Positions 8,128 through 15,701 of a stretch of 64,000 nt of DNA are shown one piece after another; position 1 is the stretch's first letter, and each line of letters opens with the position of its first letter. The stretch is from contig JAKLKW010000004.1 of NCBI GenBank assembly GCA_023150455.1, forward strand, positions 1-64,000, written 5' to 3'. This DNA is from Alphaproteobacteria bacterium (GTDB lineage Bacteria > Pseudomonadota > Alphaproteobacteria > JAEULC01). A program made the position numbers and the translations under genes. The notes under the pieces were generated by a model. That model was given only the letters and a program-made list of their open reading frames with translations, made no database searches and was not told the DNA's origin.

Positions 8128-9321
8128 GTGGCGTCGAGCGACCTGCGGGTGTTCATCAACTACCGGCGTGACGACAGCCCCGGCTCGGCCGGGCGGCTGC
8201 ACGACCGCCTGGCGCTGGAGATTCCGCCCGAGCACCTGTTCATGGACGTCGACGCGATCGCGCCGGGGGTCGACTTCGTCGACGAGATCGACCGCAAGGT
8301 CAGGGCCTGCGACGTGATGCTGGCGATCATCGGCCGCGGCTGGCTCGACGCCGCCGACAAGGAGGGAAGGCGCCGGCTCGACGATGCGGCGGATTTCGTG
8401 CGCCTGGAGATCGCCATGGCCCTCAGGCACGGCGTCAACGTGGTGCCGATCCTGGTGGACGGCGCCAGGATGCCGGCGGCCGAGGACCTGCCCGAGGAGT
8501 TGCGGGCGCTGGCGCGGCGCAACGCGGTCGAGCTCAGCCATCAGCGCTTCGCCGCCGAGGCGAAGAGCCTGGCCCAGGCGCTGGTCAAGAGCCACGCCGA
8601 GGCGAAGGCCCGCGCGGCCGCAGCCGAGGCGGCGGCGCGGCCCCGGCTGCTGTCGTCTCGGCGCCTGGCCGGCGCGGCGGCGACCGCGTTCGCGTTCATC
8701 GCCTCGGGCGCGATCCCCGGCCATTTCTTCGCCGCGCCTGGCACGGAGTGGTGGTTCCTGCGGATCGGCCCCGGCGCGCAGCTCTGGGTCGCGTTCGGCG
8801 CGATGGTGGGTCCGGCGCTGGCGCTGAAGCTGTGGATTCCGCGCCTGGCGTTGCGCCAGTTCTGGAAGTGCGTCGCCGCCATCTTCGGCACGCTGGTCGC
8901 CATGGCCGCGCTGGCGCTGGGGCTGCAGGAGGCGTTCATGTCGTTCGTGCCGCCCAATCCCCAGCGCGGCGTCGACATGCTGGTGTGGATGGGAACGATC
9001 GAGATACCCGTCACCTTTGCCTCCGGCGCCGTGCTGGGATGGCTGCTCGCCTGGGCGCTCCGCTTCTGGTTCCCCGACAAGGGCGGGCCGGGCTTCTTCA
9101 GCCGCATGGTCCTGATCTGGATCGCTGCCGGGCTCAGCTATGCCGTCGCCAACTATCTGCTGATCTCGATCGCCGAGGCCGCCGCTGCGCGTGTGGCGGG
9201 CGCCGAGGATGCGCTCGGCGCGCGCGAGGCCATGCGGATGTGGACCGACACGGTGGTGTTCGGCTTGTGCTGGGCGCTGGGAATCGTGCTGACCTTCCGC
9301 CTGGCCGCGCGCGCCCGCTGA
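8128..9321 (+). CDS. TIR-domain protein with six membrane segments
   Basis: A 397-residue protein from GTG 8128, which has GGGGGAG just upstream; in-frame ATGs at 8059 and 8083 would add a tail lying in the repeat block. Residues 6-135 form a TIR domain (VFINYRRDDS, then VFMDVD-like LFMDVDAI, and VIGRGWL-like IIGRGWL). Glu94 in VRLEI aligns with the catalytic glutamate of NAD-cleaving TIR proteins. An Ala-rich helix (about 150-180) leads to six hydrophobic segments at roughly 175-198, 210-235, 248-272, 290-315, 325-350 and 374-397. A membrane-tethered NADase or signalling adaptor is inferred. No partner gene is adjacent. Confidence 0.8.
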   Translation: MASSDLRVFINYRRDDSPGSAGRLHDRLALEIPPEHLFMDVDAIAPGVDFVDEIDRKVRACDVMLAIIGRGWLDAADKEGRRRLDDAADFVRLEIAMALRHGVNVVPILVDGARMPAAEDLPEELRALARRNAVELSHQRFAAEAKSLAQALVKSHAEAKARAAAAEAAARPRLLSSRRLAGAAATAFAFIASGAIPGHFFAAPGTEWWFLRIGPGAQLWVAFGAMVGPALALKLWIPRLALRQFWKCVAAIFGTLVAMAALALGLQEAFMSFVPPNPQRGVDMLVWMGTIEIPVTFASGAVLGWLLAWALRFWFPDKGGPGFFSRMVLIWIAAGLSYAVANYLLISIAEAAAARVAGAEDALGAREAMRMWTDTVVFGLCWALGIVLTFRLAARAR

Positions 9322-9336
9322 ACCGCGCGCGCCGCT

Positions 9337-9942
9337 TCAATCCAGCCGGCGGTCCTCGAGGTGGCGCCGCAGCGCCCGCGTGTAGCGCGGCATCACGGTC
9401 GGCATGATCGACTGGCCCTCGGGCGGGCGGTCGATGCCGAACACCGTCCTGGGGAAGTCGAGCGGCTTCTGCACCGACCAGATCTCCTCGTGCTTCTCCG
9501 GCGGCAGGATGCGCGCCGGGTCGCCGACGGCGACCCAGCCGATCGGCACGGTGGCGTCGGCGGCCAGGCGCGTGCGCAAATGCACCGTGCCGTTGATGCG
9601 CACTTCCGCGCGCCGGCCGACGACGGCGCGATTGAAGACGCAGGCGCCGGTGGCGAGGAACGCCTCGGCCTCGACCGTGCAGCCGGTCAGATAGGCGCGC
9701 GGCCCGACCAGCACGTTGTCGCCGACCGTCAGCGGCGCCTCGGGCGCGCCGCGCAGCACGGCGTTCTCCATGATCACGCAGTCGCGCCCGATGCGGATCG
9801 GCCCGCCCTCCGCGCTCAGGACCGCGCCGAACAGCACGCAGCTGCCTTCGCCGATCTCGACGTCGCCCGAGACGACGGCGTTGGGCGCGATGTAGACGTC
9901 CTTGGCCAGGGTCGGCCCGGCGCCGCGGTGCTCGATCAGCAT
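9337..9942 (-). CDS. Hexapeptide-repeat protein, metal site lost
   Basis: A 201-residue left-handed beta-helix protein of the gamma-CA/acyltransferase group. Hexapeptide turns run from VYIAPNAVVSGDVEIGE to about residue 130. Unlike the relative at 5327, the second and third metal histidines are replaced (VGDNVLVGPRAYLTGC), so carbonic anhydrase chemistry is unlikely; only the histidine in GTVHL remains. The ATG (GGAG upstream) follows the DprE2-like stop by 12 bases, making it the last gene of the polyprenyl-pentose operon. It may be an acyltransferase or structural subunit acting with that pathway; this is inference. Confidence 0.75.
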   Translation of the reverse strand: MLIEHRGAGPTLAKDVYIAPNAVVSGDVEIGEGSCVLFGAVLSAEGGPIRIGRDCVIMENAVLRGAPEAPLTVGDNVLVGPRAYLTGCTVEAEAFLATGACVFNRAVVGRRAEVRINGTVHLRTRLAADATVPIGWVAVGDPARILPPEKHEEIWSVQKPLDFPRTVFGIDRPPEGQSIMPTVMPRYTRALRRHLEDRRLD

Positions 9943-9953
9943 GAGGTGCTCCG

Positions 9954-10697
9954 TCAGATATCCAGCCGCTTCATCACCCGCTCGGGAATCGCCTTGATGA
10001 CCGCCATGATCGGGGTCCAGAACCACGGCGCGTAGATCTCGTCGCGTCCCTTGAGCGCCGCCTTCAGCGCGGCCTCGGCCACCGCGCGCGGCGAGGCGAC
10101 CAGGAACAGCTCGGGGCGGCCGAAGGTCATGGCCGTGTCGACGAACCCGGGCTTGACCGTGGTCACCGTCACGCCGTGACGATGAAGGCGCGCGCGCAGG
10201 CCCTGCAGATAGGCATGCAGGCCCGCCTTGGTCGCGCCGTAGACATAGTTCTTGCGCCGGCCGCGGTCGCCGGCGACCGAGCCGAGCGCGATCAGGTGCC
10301 CGCCTTCCTGGTCCTCCAGATGCGGGGCGAGCCGGTGCAGCACGCTGACCGCGCCGGTGAACCCGGCGCCGATCGTGGCCAGCGCCAGGTCGGGCTCGGC
10401 GTCGACCGAGGCCTGCTCCTCCATGTAGGCGAAGGCGAGGAAGACGCCGAGACGCCCCGGCGCCAGCCGGCGGCAGTCGCGCGCGAAGTCGGGGTGCGAC
10501 GCGGTGTCCAGCGCGTCGAAGCCGAGCACGTGGACGGAAGCCGCGCCGCGCAGCGCCAGGTCCTTGGCGAGGATATCCAGGTCCTCGCGGTCGCGCCCGG
10601 CCAGGATGACGCCGTCGCCGCGCCGGGCGACCAGGCGCGCGAAGGCGCGCGCGATGGCCGAGGACGCGCCGAGCACGACCCAGGTTTCGCCGCTCAT
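9954..10697 (-). CDS. DprE2-like SDR, polyprenyl-P keto-pentose reductase
   Basis: A 247-residue short-chain dehydrogenase with a cofactor motif GASSAIA (10-16) and catalytic Ser140, Tyr153 and Lys157 (YGATK). Position behind a DprE1-like oxidase and a UbiA-like transferase identifies it as the likely 2-ulose reductase that finishes epimerisation of decaprenylphosphoryl-ribose to -arabinose. In mycobacteria the equivalent is Rv3791; related genes act in Nod-factor arabinosylation in Azorhizobium. Assignment rests on both family and operon. Confidence 0.82.
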   Translation of the reverse strand: MSGETWVVLGASSAIARAFARLVARRGDGVILAGRDREDLDILAKDLALRGAASVHVLGFDALDTASHPDFARDCRRLAPGRLGVFLAFAYMEEQASVDAEPDLALATIGAGFTGAVSVLHRLAPHLEDQEGGHLIALGSVAGDRGRRKNYVYGATKAGLHAYLQGLRARLHRHGVTVTTVKPGFVDTAMTFGRPELFLVASPRAVAEAALKAALKGRDEIYAPWFWTPIMAVIKAIPERVMKRLDI

Positions 10698-10710
10698 GGG
10701 GTCTCGCCGC

Positions 10711-12072
10711 TCACGCCACGTCCTCGCGGATGCGCAGGCGGCGCGCCATGTCCGAGCGGAAGCGTCCCTGCGGGTCGACCGCCGCCAGCACGCGGCGCAG
10801 CTCGTCGAGGCGCGGGTACATCCGGGCGAAGCCCTCCGGGCTCAGCGCCGAATCCTTGGCCAGGTAGATGCGCCCGCCGTGGTCGAGCGTGATGCGCTCG
10901 AGCCGGTGCAGCAGGTCCGGCGCGTCGGGCCGGTTCGGGAAGTCGAGCGCCAGCGTGATCCCGCGCATCGGGAACGACAGAAAGCCGCGCCCGTCGCCGC
11001 CCAGGGTCTTGATGACGGCGAGGAACGAGGCGGCGCGCGACTGCGCCGCCGCCTCCAGCAGCGCGCGCAGGCCCTTCTCGGCCTCGGCGTCCGGCAGCAC
11101 GCACTGGAACTGGCGGAAGCCGCGGCTGCCGTAGAGCCGGTTCCAGCCGCTGAGCGCGTCGAGCGGGAACAGGAACCGCCGCAGGCCGACGCTGCGCTCG
11201 CGCCCGCCCGCCGGCACGCGGCGGAAATAGAGCTCGTTGAAGGCGGCGACGCCGGCCGCGTTCAGCACGGAGCCCGGCAGGTCGAACGGCACGGGCAGCG
11301 CGCCGCGCCGGTCGCGCGCGACCGCCGTGCCGGCGGGCGCCGGCTCGGCCGTCTCGAGGATGCCGCGGCCGAGGCTGCCGCCGCGCGCCAGCGCGTCGAT
11401 CCAGCCGACCGACCAGGTCGCGGCGCGCGCGCGCGTGGCGAAGGCGGACAGGAAATCGTCGAGCGAGGCCATGCGCTCCTCGCGCAAGCGTACCGCCGGC
11501 GACGGCACGCGCTCGAGCGCGAGGCCGAGGCGCAGCACGATGCCGCTGAGGCCGATGCCGCCGCAGGTCGCCGCGAACAGCGCGGGATCGGAGTCCGGCG
11601 TGACGCGCCGGACCGCGCCGTCGGCGGCCAGCAGGTCGAACCAGCGCACGTGGTCGGCGAAGCTGCCGACGCGGTCGTGGTTCTTGCCGTGCACGTCGTT
11701 GGCGAGCGCGCCGCCCAGCGTGACGAAGGCGGTGCCGGGGCAGACCGGCGGCATCCAGCCGCGCGGCAGGAACACGTCGACCAGGTCGTCGATCGTGACG
11801 CCGGCCTCGCAATCCAGCGCCCCGGTCGCCGCGTCGAACGCGAGCAGGCGGTCGAGGCGCTCGGTCAGGATCGTGTCGCCGCCCTGGTTCAGCGCCGCGT
11901 CGCCGTAGGCGCGGCCCAGGCCCCGCGCGATGACGCCGCCGGGGCCTGCGGCCCAGAGCGCGGAGGCGACTTCGCCGATCCGCTCGGGCCGCCGCGCGGT
12001 CGTCTCCGCCACGGCCACGCGGCCCCAGCCGGAGAGGCGGAGCAGCGCCGCGCCCTGAGGGCGCTCAGCCAT
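10711..12072 (-). CDS. DprE1-like FAD oxidase, polyprenyl-P-ribose 2'-oxidase
   Basis: A 453-residue FAD-binding oxidoreductase. The FAD half shows ARGLGRAYGDAA and ANDVHGKNHDRVGSF (His132 equals the mycobacterial active-site His); the substrate half ends with IYLAKDS (Lys406, the active lysine) and the typical C-terminus SDMARRL. At the place of the mycobacterial cysteine that benzothiazinones attack there is Ala375 (GITLALDFP). It overlaps the UbiA gene by eight bases and is followed after 13 bases by the reductase, so the three are one operon. Confidence 0.88.
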   Translation of the reverse strand: MAERPQGAALLRLSGWGRVAVAETTARRPERIGEVASALWAAGPGGVIARGLGRAYGDAALNQGGDTILTERLDRLLAFDAATGALDCEAGVTIDDLVDVFLPRGWMPPVCPGTAFVTLGGALANDVHGKNHDRVGSFADHVRWFDLLAADGAVRRVTPDSDPALFAATCGGIGLSGIVLRLGLALERVPSPAVRLREERMASLDDFLSAFATRARAATWSVGWIDALARGGSLGRGILETAEPAPAGTAVARDRRGALPVPFDLPGSVLNAAGVAAFNELYFRRVPAGGRERSVGLRRFLFPLDALSGWNRLYGSRGFRQFQCVLPDAEAEKGLRALLEAAAQSRAASFLAVIKTLGGDGRGFLSFPMRGITLALDFPNRPDAPDLLHRLERITLDHGGRIYLAKDSALSPEGFARMYPRLDELRRVLAAVDPQGRFRSDMARRLRIREDVA

Positions 12073-12943
12073 AAATCACCACGGCGAAGGCGACGGCCCA
12101 GCCGACCACGCACACGATCATGAACGGATCGGTCAGCACGATCCGGGTCGGCGAGCCCGAGCGCTCCTCGACCAGCGCGATCTGCAGGTAGCGCAGGATG
12201 CCGCCGACGACGAAGGGCGTCGTCAGGTACAGGTTCTCGCCGAGCCGCGCCATCACCTGCTGGTCGGTCGTATAGATAAGGTAGGAGACCAGCAGCGCGC
12301 CCAGCACCATGGCGAGTGCCGCGTCGAGGAACGGCCTCGTGTAGCCGCTGAGGCTCTTGCGGTGCTGGTCGTCGAGCTCGCGCACCAGGTCGTCGCGGCG
12401 CTTGGCGATGGCGAGGAACAGCGCCAGCAGGCCCGAGCAGATCACGATCCACACGCTCGGCTTGATGTCGGCGACGGCCGCGCCGGCCTCGACGCGCAGC
12501 ACGAAGCCGATCGCGAGCACGACCACGTCGACGATCGAGACGTGCTTGAGCGCGAAGCAGTAGGCGACCTGCATCGCCAGGTACAGGGCGAGGAAGGTGA
12601 AGAACCGCATCGACAGCAGCGCGCCGACGACGATCGCGAAGCCGCCAAGCGCCGCCATCGCCGTCAGCGCGGTGCGCTCGTCCACCGTGCCGGCGGCGAG
12701 CGGACGCAGGCGCTTCAGCGGGTGCAGCCGGTCGGCCGCGCGGTCGCGCCAGTCGTTCAGGATGTAGACGGCGCTGGCCGCGGCGCAGAAGCACAGTGCC
12801 GCGATCAGCGTCGCCGCGATGTTGCCCGCGGTCTGCGCCTCGGGCGTGAAGAACAGCGGCGCCAGCACGAAGGCGTTCTTCACCCATTGATGCGGTCGCA
12901 TCAGGGCGATCAGGCCGCTCGTCGAAACCTGGCTTGGGCGCAC
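12065..12943 (-). CDS. UbiA-family polyprenyl-phosphate phosphoribosyltransferase
   Basis: A 292-residue membrane prenyl-acceptor transferase with about eight hydrophobic segments. The signature NDWRDRAADRLHPLKRLRP (63-81) has the Mg-binding NDxxDxxxD and the HPxKRxRP part typical of decaprenyl-phosphate phosphoribosyltransferases (Rv3806c type) rather than of UbiA or heme O synthases. It would join PRPP to a polyprenyl phosphate at the inner membrane. First gene of the operon; the phosphatase that removes the 5-phosphate is not encoded nearby. The start 12943 is the most upstream ATG; ATG at residue 15 is an alternative. Confidence 0.88.
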   Translation of the reverse strand: MRPSQVSTSGLIALMRPHQWVKNAFVLAPLFFTPEAQTAGNIAATLIAALCFCAAASAVYILNDWRDRAADRLHPLKRLRPLAAGTVDERTALTAMAALGGFAIVVGALLSMRFFTFLALYLAMQVAYCFALKHVSIVDVVVLAIGFVLRVEAGAAVADIKPSVWIVICSGLLALFLAIAKRRDDLVRELDDQHRKSLSGYTRPFLDAALAMVLGALLVSYLIYTTDQQVMARLGENLYLTTPFVVGGILRYLQIALVEERSGSPTRIVLTDPFMIVCVVGWAVAFAVVIYG

Positions 12944-13023
12944 GGTCGGCGAGATTACGGGCCATGCCCGCGCGTGGCAATTGCAGCCGTGCTAGCCTGC
13001 CGCATCGGCTCGTGGGCGGGGGC

Positions 13024-14652
13024 ATGTACCGGATCGGGGTCATCTTGTGCCGCGGCGCGGTGCAGCGCTGGCAGCGCGCCTGCATCGAGGCGATCGAGGC
13101 GCTGGGCTACGCCGAGATCGCGCTGGTCCTGGAACTGGACAATCCGTCGCCGCTGCGCCTGCCGGTCGGCGCGCGCGCCGGGGCGGAGGTGCCGGGCGAC
13201 TGGATCCCGCCGGGGACGGCGATCGTCGCCGGCCGCGCCGCGGCGTTGGATGGTGGCGCGGCTTGGACGCTGCGCGATGCCGACCGCGCCGCGATCGCCG
13301 GGCATACGCTGGACGTGCTGCTCGACCTGACCGGCCTGCGCCTCGCGGCCGGCCCCGGCCCGTCGGCCCGCCACGGCGTGTGGGGCCTGCATCACGGCGA
13401 TCCCGCGCGCTTCGACGGGCGCGATCCCGGCTTCCGCGAGGTCGCCACCGGCGCGCTTTGCAGCGCGGCGCTGCTCTATCGCGCGATCGGCGACGATGCG
13501 GGCGGCGGCCCGGAGGTCGAGGTGCTGCGCGAGGGCTGGTTCAAGACGCGGCAGACGCCGCGGCGCAACGCCGATTCCGTGCTGCTGCTCTCGGCGCGCC
13601 TGCCCGCGCTGGTCCTGCGCGCGATGGCGGAGACGCGCGGCACGCCGCTTGCGGTGCGCCGCCTGTGCCTGCCGCCGCCGGCGTCGCCGCCGCGCGCGCG
13701 CGACCGGTTCGCCGCCTGGGCCCAGGTTGCCGCCGCCATGGCCGGCAGCGCGCGCCGCCGGCTGTGCCGGGAGCGCTGGACGGTCGGCGTCGTGGCGCAG
13801 CCGGTCGACGAGGTCGTGCGCGCGCGCCGCCTCGACGCGCCGCGCTGGCTCGCCAACCAGCCCGACGACCGCTTCTACGCCGACCCCTTCCCGCTCGGCC
13901 GCGCGGGCGGGCGGCTCGAGGTCCTGGTGGAAGCGGCGCGGTACGCGGTCTCGCGCGGCTACCTGGCGCGCCTGGAGCTGGATGAACGGGCCTACGCGCG
14001 CGAGGCCGCGCTGCTGGAGACGCCGGAGCATCTGTCCTATCCCGCGATCCTCAACGAGGACGGCGCGACCTATGTCATTCCGGAGAGCTGGCAGACGGGG
14101 CGGCTCGCGGCCTATCGCCTCGATGCGGCGAGCGGCGCGATGGTGCACGACGGCGACCTGATGGTCGGCATGGCCGTGGTCGATCCGACGCTGCTCCGGC
14201 ACGACGGCAAGTGGTGGCTGTTCTGCTGCGACCGGCACGATCACGACCAGAGCAATCTCTACGTGTTCCACGCGGCGAGCTGGCGCGGTCCCTGGCTGCC
14301 GCACGCGCAGAACCCGGTGAAGATCGACGTGCGCTCCAGCCGTCCGGCCGGCGCGTTCCTCAGCGTCGACGGCGCGCTGTACCGCCCGGCGCAGGACTGC
14401 GCCCTGCGCTACGGCAGCGCGATCGCCGTCAACCGCGTGCTCGAGCTGACGGAACGGCGCTTCCGCGAGGAGGTCGCCTTCGTGCTGCGGCCCGACCCGG
14501 ACGGGCCCTATCCCGACGGGCTGCACACGATCAACGGCTTGGACGGGGTCACGGTCGTCGACGGCCAGAAGCTGAGCTTCGAGCCCCTGGCGGCGATCGC
14601 CGACCGCTTCGCCCGGCGCCGCAACCGGCGCCGGCGGGATGCGCGTGCCTAG
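13024..14652 (+). CDS. Formyltransferase-like + GINT1-N-like propeller protein
   Basis: A 542-residue protein divergent from the UbiA-DprE operon. The N-terminal ~230 residues (RIGVILCRGAVQRWQ, then HGVWGLHHGDPARF) resemble the formyltransferase-like half seen in some polysaccharide proteins. Residues about 270-530 carry the FYADPF, VEAARYA and YPDGLHTIN motifs of the glucosamine inositolphosphorylceramide transferase N-terminal domain, a GH43-like beta-propeller. It is probably cytoplasmic and acts on a glycan or glycolipid. ATG 13024 is preceded by a G-rich stretch. The basic C-terminus (ARRRNRRRRDAR) is notable. Exact activity unknown. Confidence 0.75.
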   Translation: MYRIGVILCRGAVQRWQRACIEAIEALGYAEIALVLELDNPSPLRLPVGARAGAEVPGDWIPPGTAIVAGRAAALDGGAAWTLRDADRAAIAGHTLDVLLDLTGLRLAAGPGPSARHGVWGLHHGDPARFDGRDPGFREVATGALCSAALLYRAIGDDAGGGPEVEVLREGWFKTRQTPRRNADSVLLLSARLPALVLRAMAETRGTPLAVRRLCLPPPASPPRARDRFAAWAQVAAAMAGSARRRLCRERWTVGVVAQPVDEVVRARRLDAPRWLANQPDDRFYADPFPLGRAGGRLEVLVEAARYAVSRGYLARLELDERAYAREAALLETPEHLSYPAILNEDGATYVIPESWQTGRLAAYRLDAASGAMVHDGDLMVGMAVVDPTLLRHDGKWWLFCCDRHDHDQSNLYVFHAASWRGPWLPHAQNPVKIDVRSSRPAGAFLSVDGALYRPAQDCALRYGSAIAVNRVLELTERRFREEVAFVLRPDPDGPYPDGLHTINGLDGVTVVDGQKLSFEPLAAIADRFARRRNRRRRDARA

Positions 14653-14682
14653 CGCGCGCTTCCGATCGGGGCGGCTCGTCCC

Positions 14683-15699
14683 TCAGTAACCGTCGAAGTC
14701 GCCGGTGATCACGCCCCAGTCGTAGGGCGGCGGCGCGTCGTCGGGGCAGCGCCGTCCGTCGAAGGGGACGGTGCCGGCGCGCAGGAAGGCGGCGCGGCGC
14801 AGAAGCGGCGTCAGCTCGTCGCGCGAGCAGATCGCCTCGAGCCGCCAGGCGCCGCCTTCGCGCGCGCGGTCGATCGCGGCGGCGAGCACGCAGGCGAGGC
14901 CGTCGCGATCGGTGCCGAGCAGCTCCATGAGGCCGGCGCGGCCGTTGGCGCGCTTGCCCCAGGACGCGTCGCGCATGCCCCACACCGCGGCGGCGACCGC
15001 CTCGCCGCCGCGCCGCGCGGTCAGCCACTCGTAGCCCATCGCCGCCTCGGGCGCGTAGCGCCATTCGAGCTCCGCGAGCGTGCGCACGACGCGGCACTCG
15101 CCCGGCGCGGGACGTGGCTCGATCAGCCGCGCCAGCGCAGCGCCGTCCGGCTTGCCGGCCGCGACCTCCACGCCGCTTCCGGTCCGTCCCCGCGGCAGCA
15201 GGGCGACCAGCCGGTCGAGCACGGCGCCGCCGGCGCCGGGGCGCCGGCGCGACGGCCGGATCCAGCGCACCCAGCGCGGCATGTCGTCGATGTAGTGGAA
15301 GGCCTGCGACTTGACGAACATCGGCAGGCTGGTGTCGTTGGGGAAGCCGTAGATCACCTCGATCCCGCGGGCGGCGGCTTCCTCGCGCGCCTTGCGCGCG
15401 AGCAATCCGAACAGCCCGCGGCCGCGGGCGCGCGGATGCACCATCGTGTCGATCGACTGGCAGGCGGCGAAGCGGCGCCCATCCAGCACCGCCTCGGTCG
15501 GGATCAGCGCGTTCAAGCCGGCGATGCCGTCGCTGTCCTCGCCGACCATCAGGACGGCGGGGACGTCCTTGCGGCCGAAGAAGCGCCAGCGGTCATGCGC
15601 GAGCGGGCGCTCGCCCTGCTTGACGGCGTCGAACAGGGCGCGGATGCCGGCGAGGTCGTCGGGCACGGCCGGGCGCCAGCGCCATGCCGCGGTATCCAT
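14683..15699 (-). CDS. GNAT-family N-acetyltransferase
   Basis: A 338-residue protein whose N-terminal 150 residues are a GNAT fold: acetyl-CoA loop region VHPRARGRGLFGLL and YGFPNDTSLPMF, typical of the long Eis/FemX-like GNATs with a second, degenerate GNAT half. It begins three bases after the TRAP permease stop, so it is in that operon. The acceptor is unknown; context might suggest modification of an imported acid, but that is inference. Confidence 0.75.
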   Translation of the reverse strand: MDTAAWRWRPAVPDDLAGIRALFDAVKQGERPLAHDRWRFFGRKDVPAVLMVGEDSDGIAGLNALIPTEAVLDGRRFAACQSIDTMVHPRARGRGLFGLLARKAREEAAARGIEVIYGFPNDTSLPMFVKSQAFHYIDDMPRWVRWIRPSRRRPGAGGAVLDRLVALLPRGRTGSGVEVAAGKPDGAALARLIEPRPAPGECRVVRTLAELEWRYAPEAAMGYEWLTARRGGEAVAAAVWGMRDASWGKRANGRAGLMELLGTDRDGLACVLAAAIDRAREGGAWRLEAICSRDELTPLLRRAAFLRAGTVPFDGRRCPDDAPPPYDWGVITGDFDGY

Positions 15700-15701
15700 C
15701 G

